A DNA stretch of 33,711 bases from contig CADEEC010000014.1 in the NCBI GenBank assembly GCA_902826255.1, positions 2,480 to 36,190 on the forward strand, given 5' to 3'. Origin of the DNA: an uncultured Hyphomicrobiales bacterium (GTDB taxonomy: Bacteria > Pseudomonadota > Alphaproteobacteria > Rhizobiales > Hyphomicrobiaceae). Of this stretch, positions 1 through 8,462 are shown piece by piece. The notes under the pieces were generated by a model. That model worked only from the letters and a program-made list of their open reading frames with translations, was not told the DNA's origin and did not search any database. A program made the translations under genes and the position numbers. Each line of letters starts with the position of its first letter. Positions within the stretch are counted from its first letter, which is position 1.

Positions 1-1167
1 ACGGCGGCGGTGCAGAACACCATCCAGCAGTACGTGAAGCTCTTCACCACGCTGCCGAATGCCATGCAGGCGATTGCCACGGCCACCATGCCCGCATTCG
101 CGGGCGGCCAATTCACGCAGTTCGGCATGCCGAAGAACTGGCAGCTCGGGCCGAAGACGCCGCTCAACGTGTCGATCACCAACCAGCGCTCGTTCGCGGC
201 GCGCTCGGTGTCGCTCGCCGAGGTGAAGCAGATCGCGAAGGCGTGCGGCGGCACCGTCAACGATGTGGTGCTGGCCGCAAGTGCAGCTGCGCTGCGCCGC
301 TATCTCAACGAGTACAATCAGCTCCCGAAGGAATCCCTCAACGCTGCCGTTCCCGTAAGCCTGCGCGAAGCCGGCAACACTGACCTTAACAACCAAGTGT
401 CGATGATGCTGGTGAGCCTTGCCACCGACATTGCCGATCCGCTCGAGCGGCTCAAGACCATCATCGAGTCGAGCAAGGCGGCAAAGAACCTGTCGGGGAG
501 CCTGAAGGCGGCGGTCCCGACCGATTTCCCCTCTTTCGGCGCGCCGTGGATCATGGGCGGGTTCGCGCTGCTGTTCGGCCGTTCCAGGATTTCCGACAGC
601 CTGCCGCCGGTCGCCAACGTCGCCATCTCCAACGTGCCGGGGGCGCCAGTGCCGCTGTACATGGCCGGCGCGAAGCTCGCGACCTACTATCCGGTTTCCA
701 TTCCGGCCCATGGCGTGGCGCTGAACATCACGGTGCAGAGCTACAACGGATCGCTCGACTACGGCTTCACGGCCTGCCGCAGGGCGGTGCCGGACGTCGA
801 CGATCTCATCGAGTATCTGATGAAGGCGCACAGGGAGCTGAAAGACCTGGTGCTCGGCCCGCGGGCCGAAGCCCAAAAACCGGCGCCGCAACCGGTAAAG
901 GCCGCGGTCCTTACCGTTCCCGAGCAGGCGCCAGAGGGGACCGCGCCCGTGGCCCCCAAGCGCCGGCGACCCGCCAAAGGGAGAGCGGCGAACGGGCCGG
1001 CGAACGGCGAAGCCCGTGCGGCGAACGATCCGGCTCCGGTCAAAACCAAGGGCCGCAAGGCCAAGGCCCGGCCGAAATCCGGCTCGCGGGCCAAGCAGAA
1101 GGCAAAAGCCAAGGCGGCTGAACCTGTTGTCGAGGAGTCAATCCCCGCCAACAAAGCGCTGAACTGA
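1..1167 (+). CDS. WS/DGAT-type wax ester synthase / diacylglycerol acyltransferase, C-terminal part (5' end outside window)
   Basis: This enzyme family esterifies acyl-CoA to fatty alcohols or diacylglycerol, making the neutral lipid of storage droplets at the inner membrane. The reading frame is open at base 1, so the N-terminal half with the catalytic HHxxxDG motif lies outside the window. The visible part has the family's NDVVLA and PVSLR motifs, the stretch NQVSMMLVSLATDIADPLER, and the C-terminal SNVPG block (DUF1298 / WSD1_C region). After the conserved domain, from about base 865, there is an unusual tail of roughly 95 residues rich in Ala, Lys, Arg and Pro. It has clusters such as KRRRPAKGR and KTKGRKAKARPK and looks like a histone H1 or PhaF-type tail. 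The neighbouring hydrolase and acyl-CoA ligase fit a lipid-storage context. The family call is secure; substrate preference (wax ester versus triacylglycerol) is not visible. Confidence 0.9.
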   Translation, partial: TAAVQNTIQQYVKLFTTLPNAMQAIATATMPAFAGGQFTQFGMPKNWQLGPKTPLNVSITNQRSFAARSVSLAEVKQIAKACGGTVNDVVLAASAAALRRYLNEYNQLPKESLNAAVPVSLREAGNTDLNNQVSMMLVSLATDIADPLERLKTIIESSKAAKNLSGSLKAAVPTDFPSFGAPWIMGGFALLFGRSRISDSLPPVANVAISNVPGAPVPLYMAGAKLATYYPVSIPAHGVALNITVQSYNGSLDYGFTACRRAVPDVDDLIEYLMKAHRELKDLVLGPRAEAQKPAPQPVKAAVLTVPEQAPEGTAPVAPKRRRPAKGRAANGPANGEARAANDPAPVKTKGRKAKARPKSGSRAKQKAKAKAAEPVVEESIPANKALN

Positions 1168-1244
1168 CGCAGTAAGCCTATTGCAAACGAATCGCGTTGT
1201 TCTCATGTGTCCATAGGCATCCTGACTTGATCGCGAGGTGATCC

Positions 1245-2042
1245 GTGCGGGAATCGACAGGCAATCATGTTCGTGCTCCGGGTGCTCTGAGGCTTGCCCT
1301 GGAACTGCGGGCGCCATGGGAGCTGGGTGCCAGCATTGCGGCCCTGCCAATCCTGATGAGCGCGCCGCGCGGCGACGGCCATCCGGTGCTCGTTTTCCCG
1401 GGCCTTGCCGCTTCCGACCTTTCCACCGGGCCATTGCGCCGTTACCTGATGGACCGGGGATATGCCGCGCATCGCTGGCGGCAGGGAAGGAATCTGGGGC
1501 CTCGCCCGGGCGTGCTGGCCGAATGCGAACGCATGGTGACGTTGCTGCGCGACCGCTACGGACGCAAGGTGAGCTTGATCGGCTGGAGCCTCGGCGGCAT
1601 CTATGCGCGCGAAACGGCCAAGCAGCTTCCCGACAGCATCCGCAGCGTCATCACGCTCGGTACGCCGTTTGCCGGGCATCCGCGGGCGACCAACGCCTGG
1701 CAGCTGTACGAGTTCGTCAGCGGCGACCGCGTCGACGGCGGGCGCGATTGGAACGAGATCAGGCGGGCGCCGCCCGTGCCCACCACGTCCATCTACAGCC
1801 GCACTGACGGCATCGTCGCCTGGCAGTGCAGCGTGCAGGACCCGGGGCCGCAAACCGAGAACATCGAGGTCGAGGCGAGCCATGTCGGCCTCGGCGTCAA
1901 TCCCGCGGTCCTCTACGCCGTCGCCGACCGGCTGGCACAGCCGGAAGGACAGTGGCAGCCCTTCGACCGCAGCGGCTTGCGCCGGCTCGTCTACCGCGAC
2001 CCGTCGGCGGCAGACTGCTTTCCCAACTCCGCCCTGGTCTAG
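1245..2042 (+). CDS. alpha/beta hydrolase (lipase/esterase-like)
   Basis: A 265-residue alpha/beta-hydrolase-fold protein, probably a lipid esterase or acyltransferase-like hydrolase. The first strand and oxyanion region read HPVLVFPGLAASD (about residues 46-58). The nucleophile elbow is GWSLGG with Ser115. A plausible acid is Asp188 in YSRTDGIVAW, and the catalytic His is His213 in EASHVGLG. No signal peptide or membrane helix is evident, so it is probably cytoplasmic or droplet-associated. The GTG at 1245 is chosen because GAGG sits about 5 bases upstream. The gene follows the WS/DGAT gene by 77 bases on the same strand, which suggests co-expression and a role in neutral-lipid turnover; that role is inferred from context. 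It ends 23 bases from the convergent acyl-CoA ligase gene. Confidence 0.8.
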   Translation: MRESTGNHVRAPGALRLALELRAPWELGASIAALPILMSAPRGDGHPVLVFPGLAASDLSTGPLRRYLMDRGYAAHRWRQGRNLGPRPGVLAECERMVTLLRDRYGRKVSLIGWSLGGIYARETAKQLPDSIRSVITLGTPFAGHPRATNAWQLYEFVSGDRVDGGRDWNEIRRAPPVPTTSIYSRTDGIVAWQCSVQDPGPQTENIEVEASHVGLGVNPAVLYAVADRLAQPEGQWQPFDRSGLRRLVYRDPSAADCFPNSALV

Positions 2043-2065
2043 CGCTGCCGGCGTAAGGCAAGGCC

Positions 2066-3769
2066 CTATGCGGCCTTGCCCGACGATAGCTGCCGCACCG
2101 CCTGATCGCGCAGCTCGCGACGCAGCACCTTGCCGACGTTGGTCTTCGGCAGCTCCTGCTGGAAGATGATGTACTTGGGCTTTTTGTAGCCGGTGAGCTG
2201 CTCGGCGCAGTACTTCATCAGCGCCTGCTCGGTGAGGTTGGGGTCCTTTCTGGCCACGAACAGCACCACCGCCTCGCCGGAGGCCGCATCGGGCACGCCC
2301 ACCACCGCGCACTCGAGCACGCCCGGATGGTTCGCCACCACGTCCTCGATCTCGTTGGGGAACACGTTGAAACCCGACACAAGCACCATGTCCTTCTTGC
2401 GGTCGACGATCTTGACCTGGCCGCCTGCATCCATGACGCCGATGTCGCCGGTCTTGAAGAAGCCGTCCGCCGTCATGACATTGGCCGTCTCCTCGGGGCG
2501 GTTCCAGTAGCCGGCCATCACCTGCGGGCCCTTGGCGCAAATCTCGCCGGGCTGGCCGAGGGGAACCTCCTTGCCGTCGTCATCGCGGATGGAAATCTCG
2601 GTCGACGGCACCGGCAGGCCGATGGTGCCGGTGTATTCGGTGTTGTCAGCGCGGTTGCAGGTGAGGGTGGGCGAGGTCTCCGACAGGCCATAGCCCTCGA
2701 TGATCGGGCACTTGGTGAGCTTGAAGAAGCGGTCGGCCACTGCGCCCTGCACCGCCATGCCGCCGCCGTTGGCCGCTTTCAACCCGCTGAAGTTGAGCTT
2801 GGCGAAGTCGGGATGGTTGAGCAGTCCGTTGTAGAGCGTGTTCACGGCGGGCAGCATGTGGAATTCGTACTTTCCCAGTTCCTTGATGAAGCCCGGGATG
2901 TCGCGCGGATTGGGAATGAGCAGGCACATGGCGCCGATGCGCATGCCGAGCAAACAGCAGGCCGTGAGCGCGAAGATGTGATAGAGCGGCAAAGCGGTGA
3001 CGATCGTCATGCGGTCGACCTGCTTGCCCTGCTTGAGCGCAGGCTGCAGCCACGCCTCGTTCTGCAAAACGTTGGCAATGACGTTGCGATGCAGCAGCGT
3101 GGCGCCTTTCGACACGCCCGTGGTGCCGCCGGTGTATTGCAGGAAGGCGACGTCGTCGCGCTTGATTTCCGGCTTTTTCAGCTTCAGGCGACGGCCTGCG
3201 GCGATCGCGTCGTTGAACTTGGTGGGCCGGGGAAGCGAGAAGGCCGGCACCATCTTCTTCACCTTGCGAACGACCACGTTGACGATCGCACCCTTGGGGA
3301 AGCCGAGCAGGTCGCCCATGCTGGCAAGCACGATGTGCTGGATTGGAGTCTTGCTCAGCACCTGCTCCAGCGTCTTGGCGAAGTTCTCGATGATGATGCT
3401 GGCCTTGGCGCCGGAGTCCTTGAGCTGGTGCTCCAGCTCGCGCGGGGTGTACAGCGGGTTGACGTTCACCACCACATAGCCGGCGCGCAGGATGCCCGCC
3501 ACGCACACCGGGTACTGCAGCACGTTCGGCATCATGATGGCGACCCGGTCGCCTTGCGCGAGGCCCTTGCTTTGCAGCCAGGCGCCGAGCGCCTGGGACA
3601 TCTCGTCCAGCTGGCCGTAGGTCAGCTTCTTGTCCATGCAGGCGTAGGCATTGTCGCTGCGGTACTTGGCGAAGCTTTCCTCGAACAGAGCCACCAGTGA
3701 CGGATACTGCGCGCTGTCGATGTCAGCCGGCACGCCTGCCGGATAGTTCTTCAGCCAAATGCGATCCAT
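2066..3769 (-). CDS. fadD: long-chain-fatty-acid--CoA ligase (AMP-forming acyl-CoA synthetase)
   Basis: Activates fatty acids to acyl-CoA in two ATP-dependent steps (acyl-adenylate, then thioester), feeding beta-oxidation or the adjacent acyltransferase. The protein is 567 residues, normal for FadD. It shows the AMP-binding P-loop YTGGTTGVSKGA, the A5 motif GYGLSETSP, the A7/A8 region KTGDIG...VDRKKDMVLVSGFNVFP, and the C-terminal catalytic Lys region LPKTNVGKVLRREL. The ATG at 3769 is preferred over an upstream in-frame start because AGGGAGGA lies 8 bases before it. The N-terminus (MDRIWLKNYPAGVPADID) is typical of proteobacterial FadD. It is convergent with the hydrolase gene and transcribed alone, with about 300 bases of non-coding DNA upstream. 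Confidence 0.95.
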   Translation of the reverse strand: MDRIWLKNYPAGVPADIDSAQYPSLVALFEESFAKYRSDNAYACMDKKLTYGQLDEMSQALGAWLQSKGLAQGDRVAIMMPNVLQYPVCVAGILRAGYVVVNVNPLYTPRELEHQLKDSGAKASIIIENFAKTLEQVLSKTPIQHIVLASMGDLLGFPKGAIVNVVVRKVKKMVPAFSLPRPTKFNDAIAAGRRLKLKKPEIKRDDVAFLQYTGGTTGVSKGATLLHRNVIANVLQNEAWLQPALKQGKQVDRMTIVTALPLYHIFALTACCLLGMRIGAMCLLIPNPRDIPGFIKELGKYEFHMLPAVNTLYNGLLNHPDFAKLNFSGLKAANGGGMAVQGAVADRFFKLTKCPIIEGYGLSETSPTLTCNRADNTEYTGTIGLPVPSTEISIRDDDGKEVPLGQPGEICAKGPQVMAGYWNRPEETANVMTADGFFKTGDIGVMDAGGQVKIVDRKKDMVLVSGFNVFPNEIEDVVANHPGVLECAVVGVPDAASGEAVVLFVARKDPNLTEQALMKYCAEQLTGYKKPKYIIFQQELPKTNVGKVLRRELRDQAVRQLSSGKAA

Positions 3770-4066
3770 GTAGCGTATCCTCCCTGGCGGCATTTGCCTT
3801 TGCTTGTTGAGATCATTATTGCCGCAGCGGCGCGATAAACGCGAGGCCCTTCTAGTCTAAATGTCCACCGGGGTTCTCGGCAGACGCTGCAACTATGCCA
3901 GGCCTGCTTTTTTCGGGGGTCAATCAAGCGAGCCGAGAGAGGGAAATACGCGACCTGCGGCGGCCGGCGTGTCCCCGGTGCCCGAGAAAGCGAGAGTGTC
4001 ACGCGTAACGTTGGCTTAGGGGGCTCGTTGGTTCCCAGCATGAGCTCTGGGAAGCGGACAAATGCC
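3770..4066. other. intergenic region upstream of fadD, downstream of the ABC ATPase gene
   Basis: About 300 bases without a credible gene. It must contain the fadD promoter and leader on the minus strand, including the AGGGAGGA ribosome-binding site at about 3778-3785. It must also contain the 3' end of the transport operon. A short inverted repeat (GCCGC-N-GCGGC) occurs around 3822-3832. No convincing -35/-10 pair, terminator with T-tract on the minus strand, or fatty-acid regulator operator was recognised. Confidence 0.4.
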
Positions 4067-5143
4067 TCACGACCGCAGCGTAGCGCCGCTTTTGATGTCG
4101 AACACATGCGCTCTGCGTGCGTTCAGCCGTACCCCAACCGTGTCATCGACGTTCACGCTGGTTTCTGCCCGGACCTGCACCGTGACGCGCTTGCGCTCGG
4201 CATACTCGACCTCCACCAGTTTTTCCGAGCCGAGAAGCTCGACCACCCACACCCGGCCCCGCAGGTCGGCCGGCTCGTGGTCGCCGACCAGATCGAGATC
4301 CTGCGGCCGAATACCCAACATCACGTCGCGGCTGGGTGGGTGGGCGACAAGGTTCGGCAACTGCACTGTGAGGCCCGGAGATGCGAAAGTCGGCTTGTCG
4401 TCTCCCCGCAGCTCGCCCGCAAGCAGGTTCATGGGTGGACTGCCAATGAACCCGGCGACGAATAGGTTGGCGGGCTGACCGTAGACCTCGGCTGGTGTGC
4501 CGAACTGCTGAACGATGCCACCGTGCATGACGGCGATCATGTCGGACATGGTCATCGCCTCGAGCTGGTCGTGCGTGACGTAGATGGTCGTAGCGCCGAG
4601 ATCGAGGTGGAACCGGCGAAGCTCGGCGCGCATGGTCACGCGCAGCTTTGCATCGAGGTTGGACAGCGGTTCGTCCATCAGGAAGATATCGGGCTGGCGT
4701 ACCATCGCCCGACCGAGCGCCACGCGCTGGCGCTGGCCGCCGGAAAGCTGTGCGGGCTTGCGATCGAGGAGGTGGCTGATCTCCAGGATGGCTGCGACGC
4801 GCTCGACGGCAGCATCCATCTCGGCCTTTGGCGTCTTGCGCACGCGCAACCCGTAGCCGAGGTTGCGGCGCACGGTCATTTGCGGATAGAGCGCGTAGGA
4901 CTGGAACACCATGGCGATGTTGCGGTCGCGCGGTGCAAGCTCGTTCACCACGCGCTCGCCGAAGCGAATGCCTCCCGACGTCACCGGCTCGAGTCCCGCG
5001 ATCATGCGCAGCAGCGTGGTCTTCCCGCAGCCGGAGGGGCCCAGCAGGGTGATGAACTTGCGGCTCGGAAAGACCAGGTTGATGTCCTTCAGCACCTGCA
5101 CCTGGCCAAAGCTCTTGTTGATGCCTTCGAGCTTCACGTCCAT
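4067..5143 (-). CDS. ABC transporter ATP-binding protein, MalK/UgpC type
   Basis: ATPase of a carbohydrate-type (CUT1-like) importer, working on the inner face of the membrane with the two permeases encoded just upstream. The 358-residue protein shows Walker A GPSGCGKTT, the signature LSGGQRQRVALGRA, Walker B IFLMDEPLSNLDAKLR and the switch His in YVTHDQLEAM. The long C-terminal extension ends in a TOBE-like regulatory domain (IRPQDLDL...), as in MalK/UgpC. The start is taken at the ATG whose protein begins MDVKLEGINKSFG. A GTG 39 bases upstream would overlap the permease stop codon by 17 bases but has no better ribosome-binding site. It is the last gene of the operon. The substrate cannot be told from the ATPase itself. 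Confidence 0.93.
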   Translation of the reverse strand: MDVKLEGINKSFGQVQVLKDINLVFPSRKFITLLGPSGCGKTTLLRMIAGLEPVTSGGIRFGERVVNELAPRDRNIAMVFQSYALYPQMTVRRNLGYGLRVRKTPKAEMDAAVERVAAILEISHLLDRKPAQLSGGQRQRVALGRAMVRQPDIFLMDEPLSNLDAKLRVTMRAELRRFHLDLGATTIYVTHDQLEAMTMSDMIAVMHGGIVQQFGTPAEVYGQPANLFVAGFIGSPPMNLLAGELRGDDKPTFASPGLTVQLPNLVAHPPSRDVMLGIRPQDLDLVGDHEPADLRGRVWVVELLGSEKLVEVEYAERKRVTVQVRAETSVNVDDTVGVRLNARRAHVFDIKSGATLRS

Positions 5144-5165
5144 GGTTTTTTGATTTCCATTTTGC

Positions 5166-6065
5166 TCAGCCTTTGACGGCACCTGCGCCGAACCCGGCGA
5201 CGAGGTGGCGCTGCAGAGCCATGAACAGGATTGCCATCGGTACCGTCATCAGCACCGAGGCGGCCATCAGCAGGCCCCAGTCGACGTGAGTCCCCTCGAA
5301 GAACAGCATGACGCCGACGGTGAGGGTGAGGTTGTCCAGCGAGTTCAGGAACACGCGGCCGAACAGATAGTCGTTCCACGATACGATCATGGAGAATATC
5401 GCAGCAGCGATGATGCCCGGCAGCGCGGTCGGCAACACAACCTGGCGAAACACCTGGAGACGCGATGCACCGTCGATCAGCGCCGCCTCTTCGATCTCGA
5501 TCGGGATCGAGCGCATGAAGGCCCACATCAACCACATGCAGAAGGGCAGCGTGATGCATACGTAGCCCAGCACGAGGCTGAGCAGCGAATCCGTGAGGTT
5601 GAGCTGCACCATCACCAGGAACAGGGGAAACACGAAGATGATGGACGGCACCATGTAGCCGAGCAGGCTGAAGTAGGGCACCACCGTGCGGCCCCAGTAT
5701 CGGAAGCGGGTCAGGCTGTAGGCCGCTAACGTGGAGATGGTGATGCTGATCAGCGTGGATCCCAGCGTGACGATGACGCTGTTGACGAACCAGCGCGTGA
5801 AGAACTGCGCCGGCGTCGTCCCTGAGGTCACTTGTTGCCCGCCCGACTGGAAGTACTGTGGCCGCCCGGTCAGGAGCGCCTTGTAGTTCTCGGTGGTGGC
5901 TGCGTGCGGAATCAGCGTCGGCGGCGTGGCAAAGATCTCCGACTTCGGTTTCAGCGATGTGGACAGCGCCCACACCAGCGGGAAGCACACGATGAACGTC
6001 ACCGCGCTCAGGACGGCGTAGGAGGCGAGGCGGCGCGTGAGGGTCCAGAACTCGATGCGGGTCAT
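5166..6065 (-). CDS. ABC transporter permease, MalG-like
   Basis: Inner-membrane permease of 299 residues with a typical MalG-family N-terminal helix (ASYAVLSAVTFIVCFPLVWAL) followed by a periplasmic stretch and further hydrophobic segments. The cytoplasmic EAA loop that docks to the ATPase is clear: EEAALIDGASRLQVFRQVVL followed by P (EAA---G---------I-LP). The start codon overlaps the stop of the MalF-like gene by 4 bases (ATGA), so the two are translationally coupled. It forms the translocation pore together with the MalF-like subunit for the substrate delivered by the Tat-exported binding protein of this operon. Confidence 0.93.
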   Translation of the reverse strand: MTRIEFWTLTRRLASYAVLSAVTFIVCFPLVWALSTSLKPKSEIFATPPTLIPHAATTENYKALLTGRPQYFQSGGQQVTSGTTPAQFFTRWFVNSVIVTLGSTLISITISTLAAYSLTRFRYWGRTVVPYFSLLGYMVPSIIFVFPLFLVMVQLNLTDSLLSLVLGYVCITLPFCMWLMWAFMRSIPIEIEEAALIDGASRLQVFRQVVLPTALPGIIAAAIFSMIVSWNDYLFGRVFLNSLDNLTLTVGVMLFFEGTHVDWGLLMAASVLMTVPMAILFMALQRHLVAGFGAGAVKG

Positions 6066-6961
6066 GGCGACTTCTCATCCTGACCGAATCCGGAGACGCG
6101 CAAGTAGATGATGCTGCCGATCGACAGCATCACCATCATCACCACGCCCGTTGCGGCACCCACGCCCAGGCGTAGGTTGGCGATGGATTGCTCGAACGAG
6201 TAGACGGCGAGGTTGAAGGTGGAGGTGCCCGGCCCGCCTTTGGTGAGCAGGTAGATCTCCTCGAATTTGTTGAACGTCCAGATCGTGCGAAACACGATGA
6301 CGACGATCAGCACCTCCTTGAGCTGCGGTAGCGTCACGTCGAGGAAGCGGCGCACGACACCGGCGCCGTCGACTTTGGCCGCGTCATAGAGTTCCAGCGG
6401 CACCGTCTGCAGGCGGGCGAGCACGCAGATGACCACGAAGGGCGTGTATTTCCACACGTTGAGCAGGATGGTGGAGGCCATCGCCATGCTGGGTGTCGAC
6501 AGCCAGTAGATCGGTTCCTTGATCAGGCTGGCGCTCTGCAGCGCATAGTTCACGACGCCGATTTCGGGGTTGAAGATCCAGCGCCAGATGAGCGCGATCA
6601 CCACCGTTGGCACGATGTAGGGAAACAACAGCAGGCCGCGGAAGAGCGCGATGCCGGGTAGCGCCTGGTGCAAGAGCAGCGCGATGGCAACTCCGAATAC
6701 CGTCTGGAACACGATCGACAGCAGCGTCCACACCGTCGCTTGCCAGAAGGAATCCCAGAACAGCGGATCGGCGAAGATGAACTCGAAGTTCCGCAGTCCG
6801 ACGAAGGTGCTCAGGTCCGGACGCAGCGGGTTGTAGCTGTAGAACGCCATCCGGATCGCTTCCACGACCGGATAGACCATGAAGAAAATGGCCGCGGCCA
6901 GGAACGGGGCGATGAACAGCAGCCCGACGGCGCGGTCGGACAGTGTGAAGCCAGCGCGCAT
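6062..6961 (-). CDS. ABC transporter permease, MalF-like
   Basis: Inner-membrane permease of 299 residues, partner of the MalG-like subunit. It starts with a helix (LLFIAPFLAAAIFFMVYPVV) and has the EAA loop YDAAKVDGAGVVRRFLDVTL followed by P. It ends with the LTKGGPG motif and the SFEQ...LGVGAATGV segment common in MalF/UgpA-type proteins. It is preceded by a 54-base gap after the binding-protein gene that contains a stable stem-loop, and it overlaps the MalG-like gene by 4 bases. It belongs to the sugar/polyol-type importer; the exact solute is unknown. Confidence 0.93.
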   Translation of the reverse strand: MRAGFTLSDRAVGLLFIAPFLAAAIFFMVYPVVEAIRMAFYSYNPLRPDLSTFVGLRNFEFIFADPLFWDSFWQATVWTLLSIVFQTVFGVAIALLLHQALPGIALFRGLLLFPYIVPTVVIALIWRWIFNPEIGVVNYALQSASLIKEPIYWLSTPSMAMASTILLNVWKYTPFVVICVLARLQTVPLELYDAAKVDGAGVVRRFLDVTLPQLKEVLIVVIVFRTIWTFNKFEEIYLLTKGGPGTSTFNLAVYSFEQSIANLRLGVGAATGVVMMVMLSIGSIIYLRVSGFGQDEKSP

Positions 6962-6980
6962 CTGAATCCGTCGTGGTGGA

Positions 6981-7012
6981 CCGGGCCGCGGTGTGCCGCC
7001 CGGCCTTTTTTT
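6981..7012. promoter_or_regulatory. intercistronic stem-loop between binding-protein and permease genes
   Basis: A GC-rich inverted repeat (CCGGGC at 6981-6986 pairing with GCCCGG at 6998-7003, with further internal pairing) is flanked by seven T's on the plus strand (7006-7012). Read along the operon (minus strand) the A-tract precedes the hairpin, so it is not a classical terminator there. Hairpins in this position after solute-binding-protein genes are known to stabilise the upstream mRNA and lower permease expression. That role here is inference. Confidence 0.5.
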
Positions 7013-7015
7013 GGC

Positions 7016-8404
7016 TTAGCCGAGCAGGCGCATGTTTTCGCGCCGGATGTCGCTCAGCTCCTTGGCGCCCCACTTGGCCGCATCCTGGGGCTTCATGTTG
7101 TCGATCACCACCTTCTGCACCGTCTGCGCCAGCACCGAGCGGCCATGCACGATGCCTGCGAGCGGGTTGACGCCCTGCAGCAGCTCGTTGGCGGTGCTCG
7201 ATGAGTGAGCCAGCGATGTCTTGAAGTAGGTATCAACCGTGCGCGGCTTCGACTTGTAGAACGCGTGGTCTCGCAACTCGGGCGCGTCCGCCACGTCGCG
7301 ATAGGTCGGCGCCACGTTCGGCATCAGGGAGTGGCAGTACTTGATCAGCCAGTCCTTGCTGGTCTGCTGATAGATCAGCGCCTGCTTTACCTCGTCGACG
7401 AACGGATTGTTCTGCGCGGGAATGCACCAGCCCTGGAAGTCGTTCCAGTTGCTGCGCCGCTTCGTCGTCGGATGCCGCGCGTGGTTGAAGGCTTCCGTCG
7501 CTTCGAAGATCGGCTTGGCCTCCTCGGCGGCGCGGCCGAGCGTGCGGCCCCAATAGAAGCTCATGGCCGTGCGCCCGGTTACGTGCGCATCGACCACCTG
7601 CAGGAAGCTGTATTCGACGGCGCCCTTGGGCATGTAGGCCTGCAGCTCCTTGACGAAGGTCAGCGCCTCTACCGTCTGCGGGCTGTCGAAGGCGACCTCG
7701 AACTTGTTGGCCGCATCGAACATCTTTCCTCCCGCCGAGTGCAGGAGTGCAGAGAAGTGGTAGTCGGTGCAGAGGTTGCGGCCGAGCGCCATGCAGAAGC
7801 CGGCCATGTCGGGCTTCTTCTGCGAGATGGTCTTGGCTGCATTGAGCAGGTCGTTCCAGTCCCAGGTGTCGGGATCGCTGAGGCCCAGCTCCTTGGCGAT
7901 GTCCATGCGCACCAGCAACAGGTGCGGCTGGTGATGCGCCGGAATGATGAACTGCTGTCCCTTCCACGCGCCCCAGTACTCCCACTTCACGCCGTCAACC
8001 AGGCGATTGCGGCCGATCTTCTCGACCAGGTCATCGACCGGCGTCAGGAGCCCTTCCGCCATGAGCTGCATGGCGATCGGCGATTCCACGCTGATCAGCG
8101 ACGGCGGACGGCGCGCCGCAAGGTCGGTCATCAGCTTCACGTAGACGCCGTCCCACGGAATGGACTCGATCTCGAACTTCAGGCCTGGCGCATTCTTTTG
8201 CGCCCACTCGTTCATGGCCGCGACCGCAACGCCGCCGTAGGGTCCCGGCTCACCCCACACACGTACGACACCCGTCCTCGTGCTTTGCGCAAAAGCGCTG
8301 CCGAGCCCCGTCGAGGCCGTGACGCCGGCGGCGGCCATGCCGGTCAGCACCTGCCTGCGTCCGATCTGCAGTTCTGATGGTTCCCGTATCCGTCTCGTGG
8401 TCAT
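7016..8404 (-). CDS. extracellular solute-binding protein of the ABC importer, Tat-exported
   Basis: Periplasmic binding protein of 462 residues, the expected length for a family-1 (CUT1) carbohydrate-binding protein. The N-terminus carries a twin-arginine signal (GRRQVLTGMAAAGVTAS, cleavage near AFAQ about residue 40), meaning export of a folded protein. The mature part starts TGVVRVWGEPGPYGG and has the usual two-lobe family layout. The ATG at 8404 is chosen over an upstream in-frame start because AGGGAGG sits about 6 bases before it. The gene follows the HisD-like dehydrogenase by 58 bases and precedes the permeases, so the imported solute is probably the dehydrogenase's substrate or its precursor. 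The ligand cannot be predicted from sequence by eye. Confidence 0.9.
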   Translation of the reverse strand: MTTRRIREPSELQIGRRQVLTGMAAAGVTASTGLGSAFAQSTRTGVVRVWGEPGPYGGVAVAAMNEWAQKNAPGLKFEIESIPWDGVYVKLMTDLAARRPPSLISVESPIAMQLMAEGLLTPVDDLVEKIGRNRLVDGVKWEYWGAWKGQQFIIPAHHQPHLLLVRMDIAKELGLSDPDTWDWNDLLNAAKTISQKKPDMAGFCMALGRNLCTDYHFSALLHSAGGKMFDAANKFEVAFDSPQTVEALTFVKELQAYMPKGAVEYSFLQVVDAHVTGRTAMSFYWGRTLGRAAEEAKPIFEATEAFNHARHPTTKRRSNWNDFQGWCIPAQNNPFVDEVKQALIYQQTSKDWLIKYCHSLMPNVAPTYRDVADAPELRDHAFYKSKPRTVDTYFKTSLAHSSSTANELLQGVNPLAGIVHGRSVLAQTVQKVVIDNMKPQDAAKWGAKELSDIRRENMRLLG

Positions 8405-8462
8405 TGCAGTCCTCCCTGAGGGGTCCGGCTTGTTGCTTCCGCCGGACGTTGTGATTGCCGTT

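Noticed and set aside
1203-2540. 445-codon minus-strand frame across the alpha/beta hydrolase and the fadD 3' end
   Set aside because: Overlaps two well-supported genes and has a low-complexity Arg/Gly/Ala composition without domains.
2327-3700. 457-codon plus-strand frame antisense to fadD
   Set aside because: FadD is unmistakable on the other strand; the antisense translation is His/Val/Leu-rich shadow sequence with no recognisable domain.
6981-7012. Intrinsic terminator for a plus-strand gene
   Set aside because: No plus-strand gene lies upstream of it; the surrounding genes are on the minus strand, so an intercistronic role is more likely.
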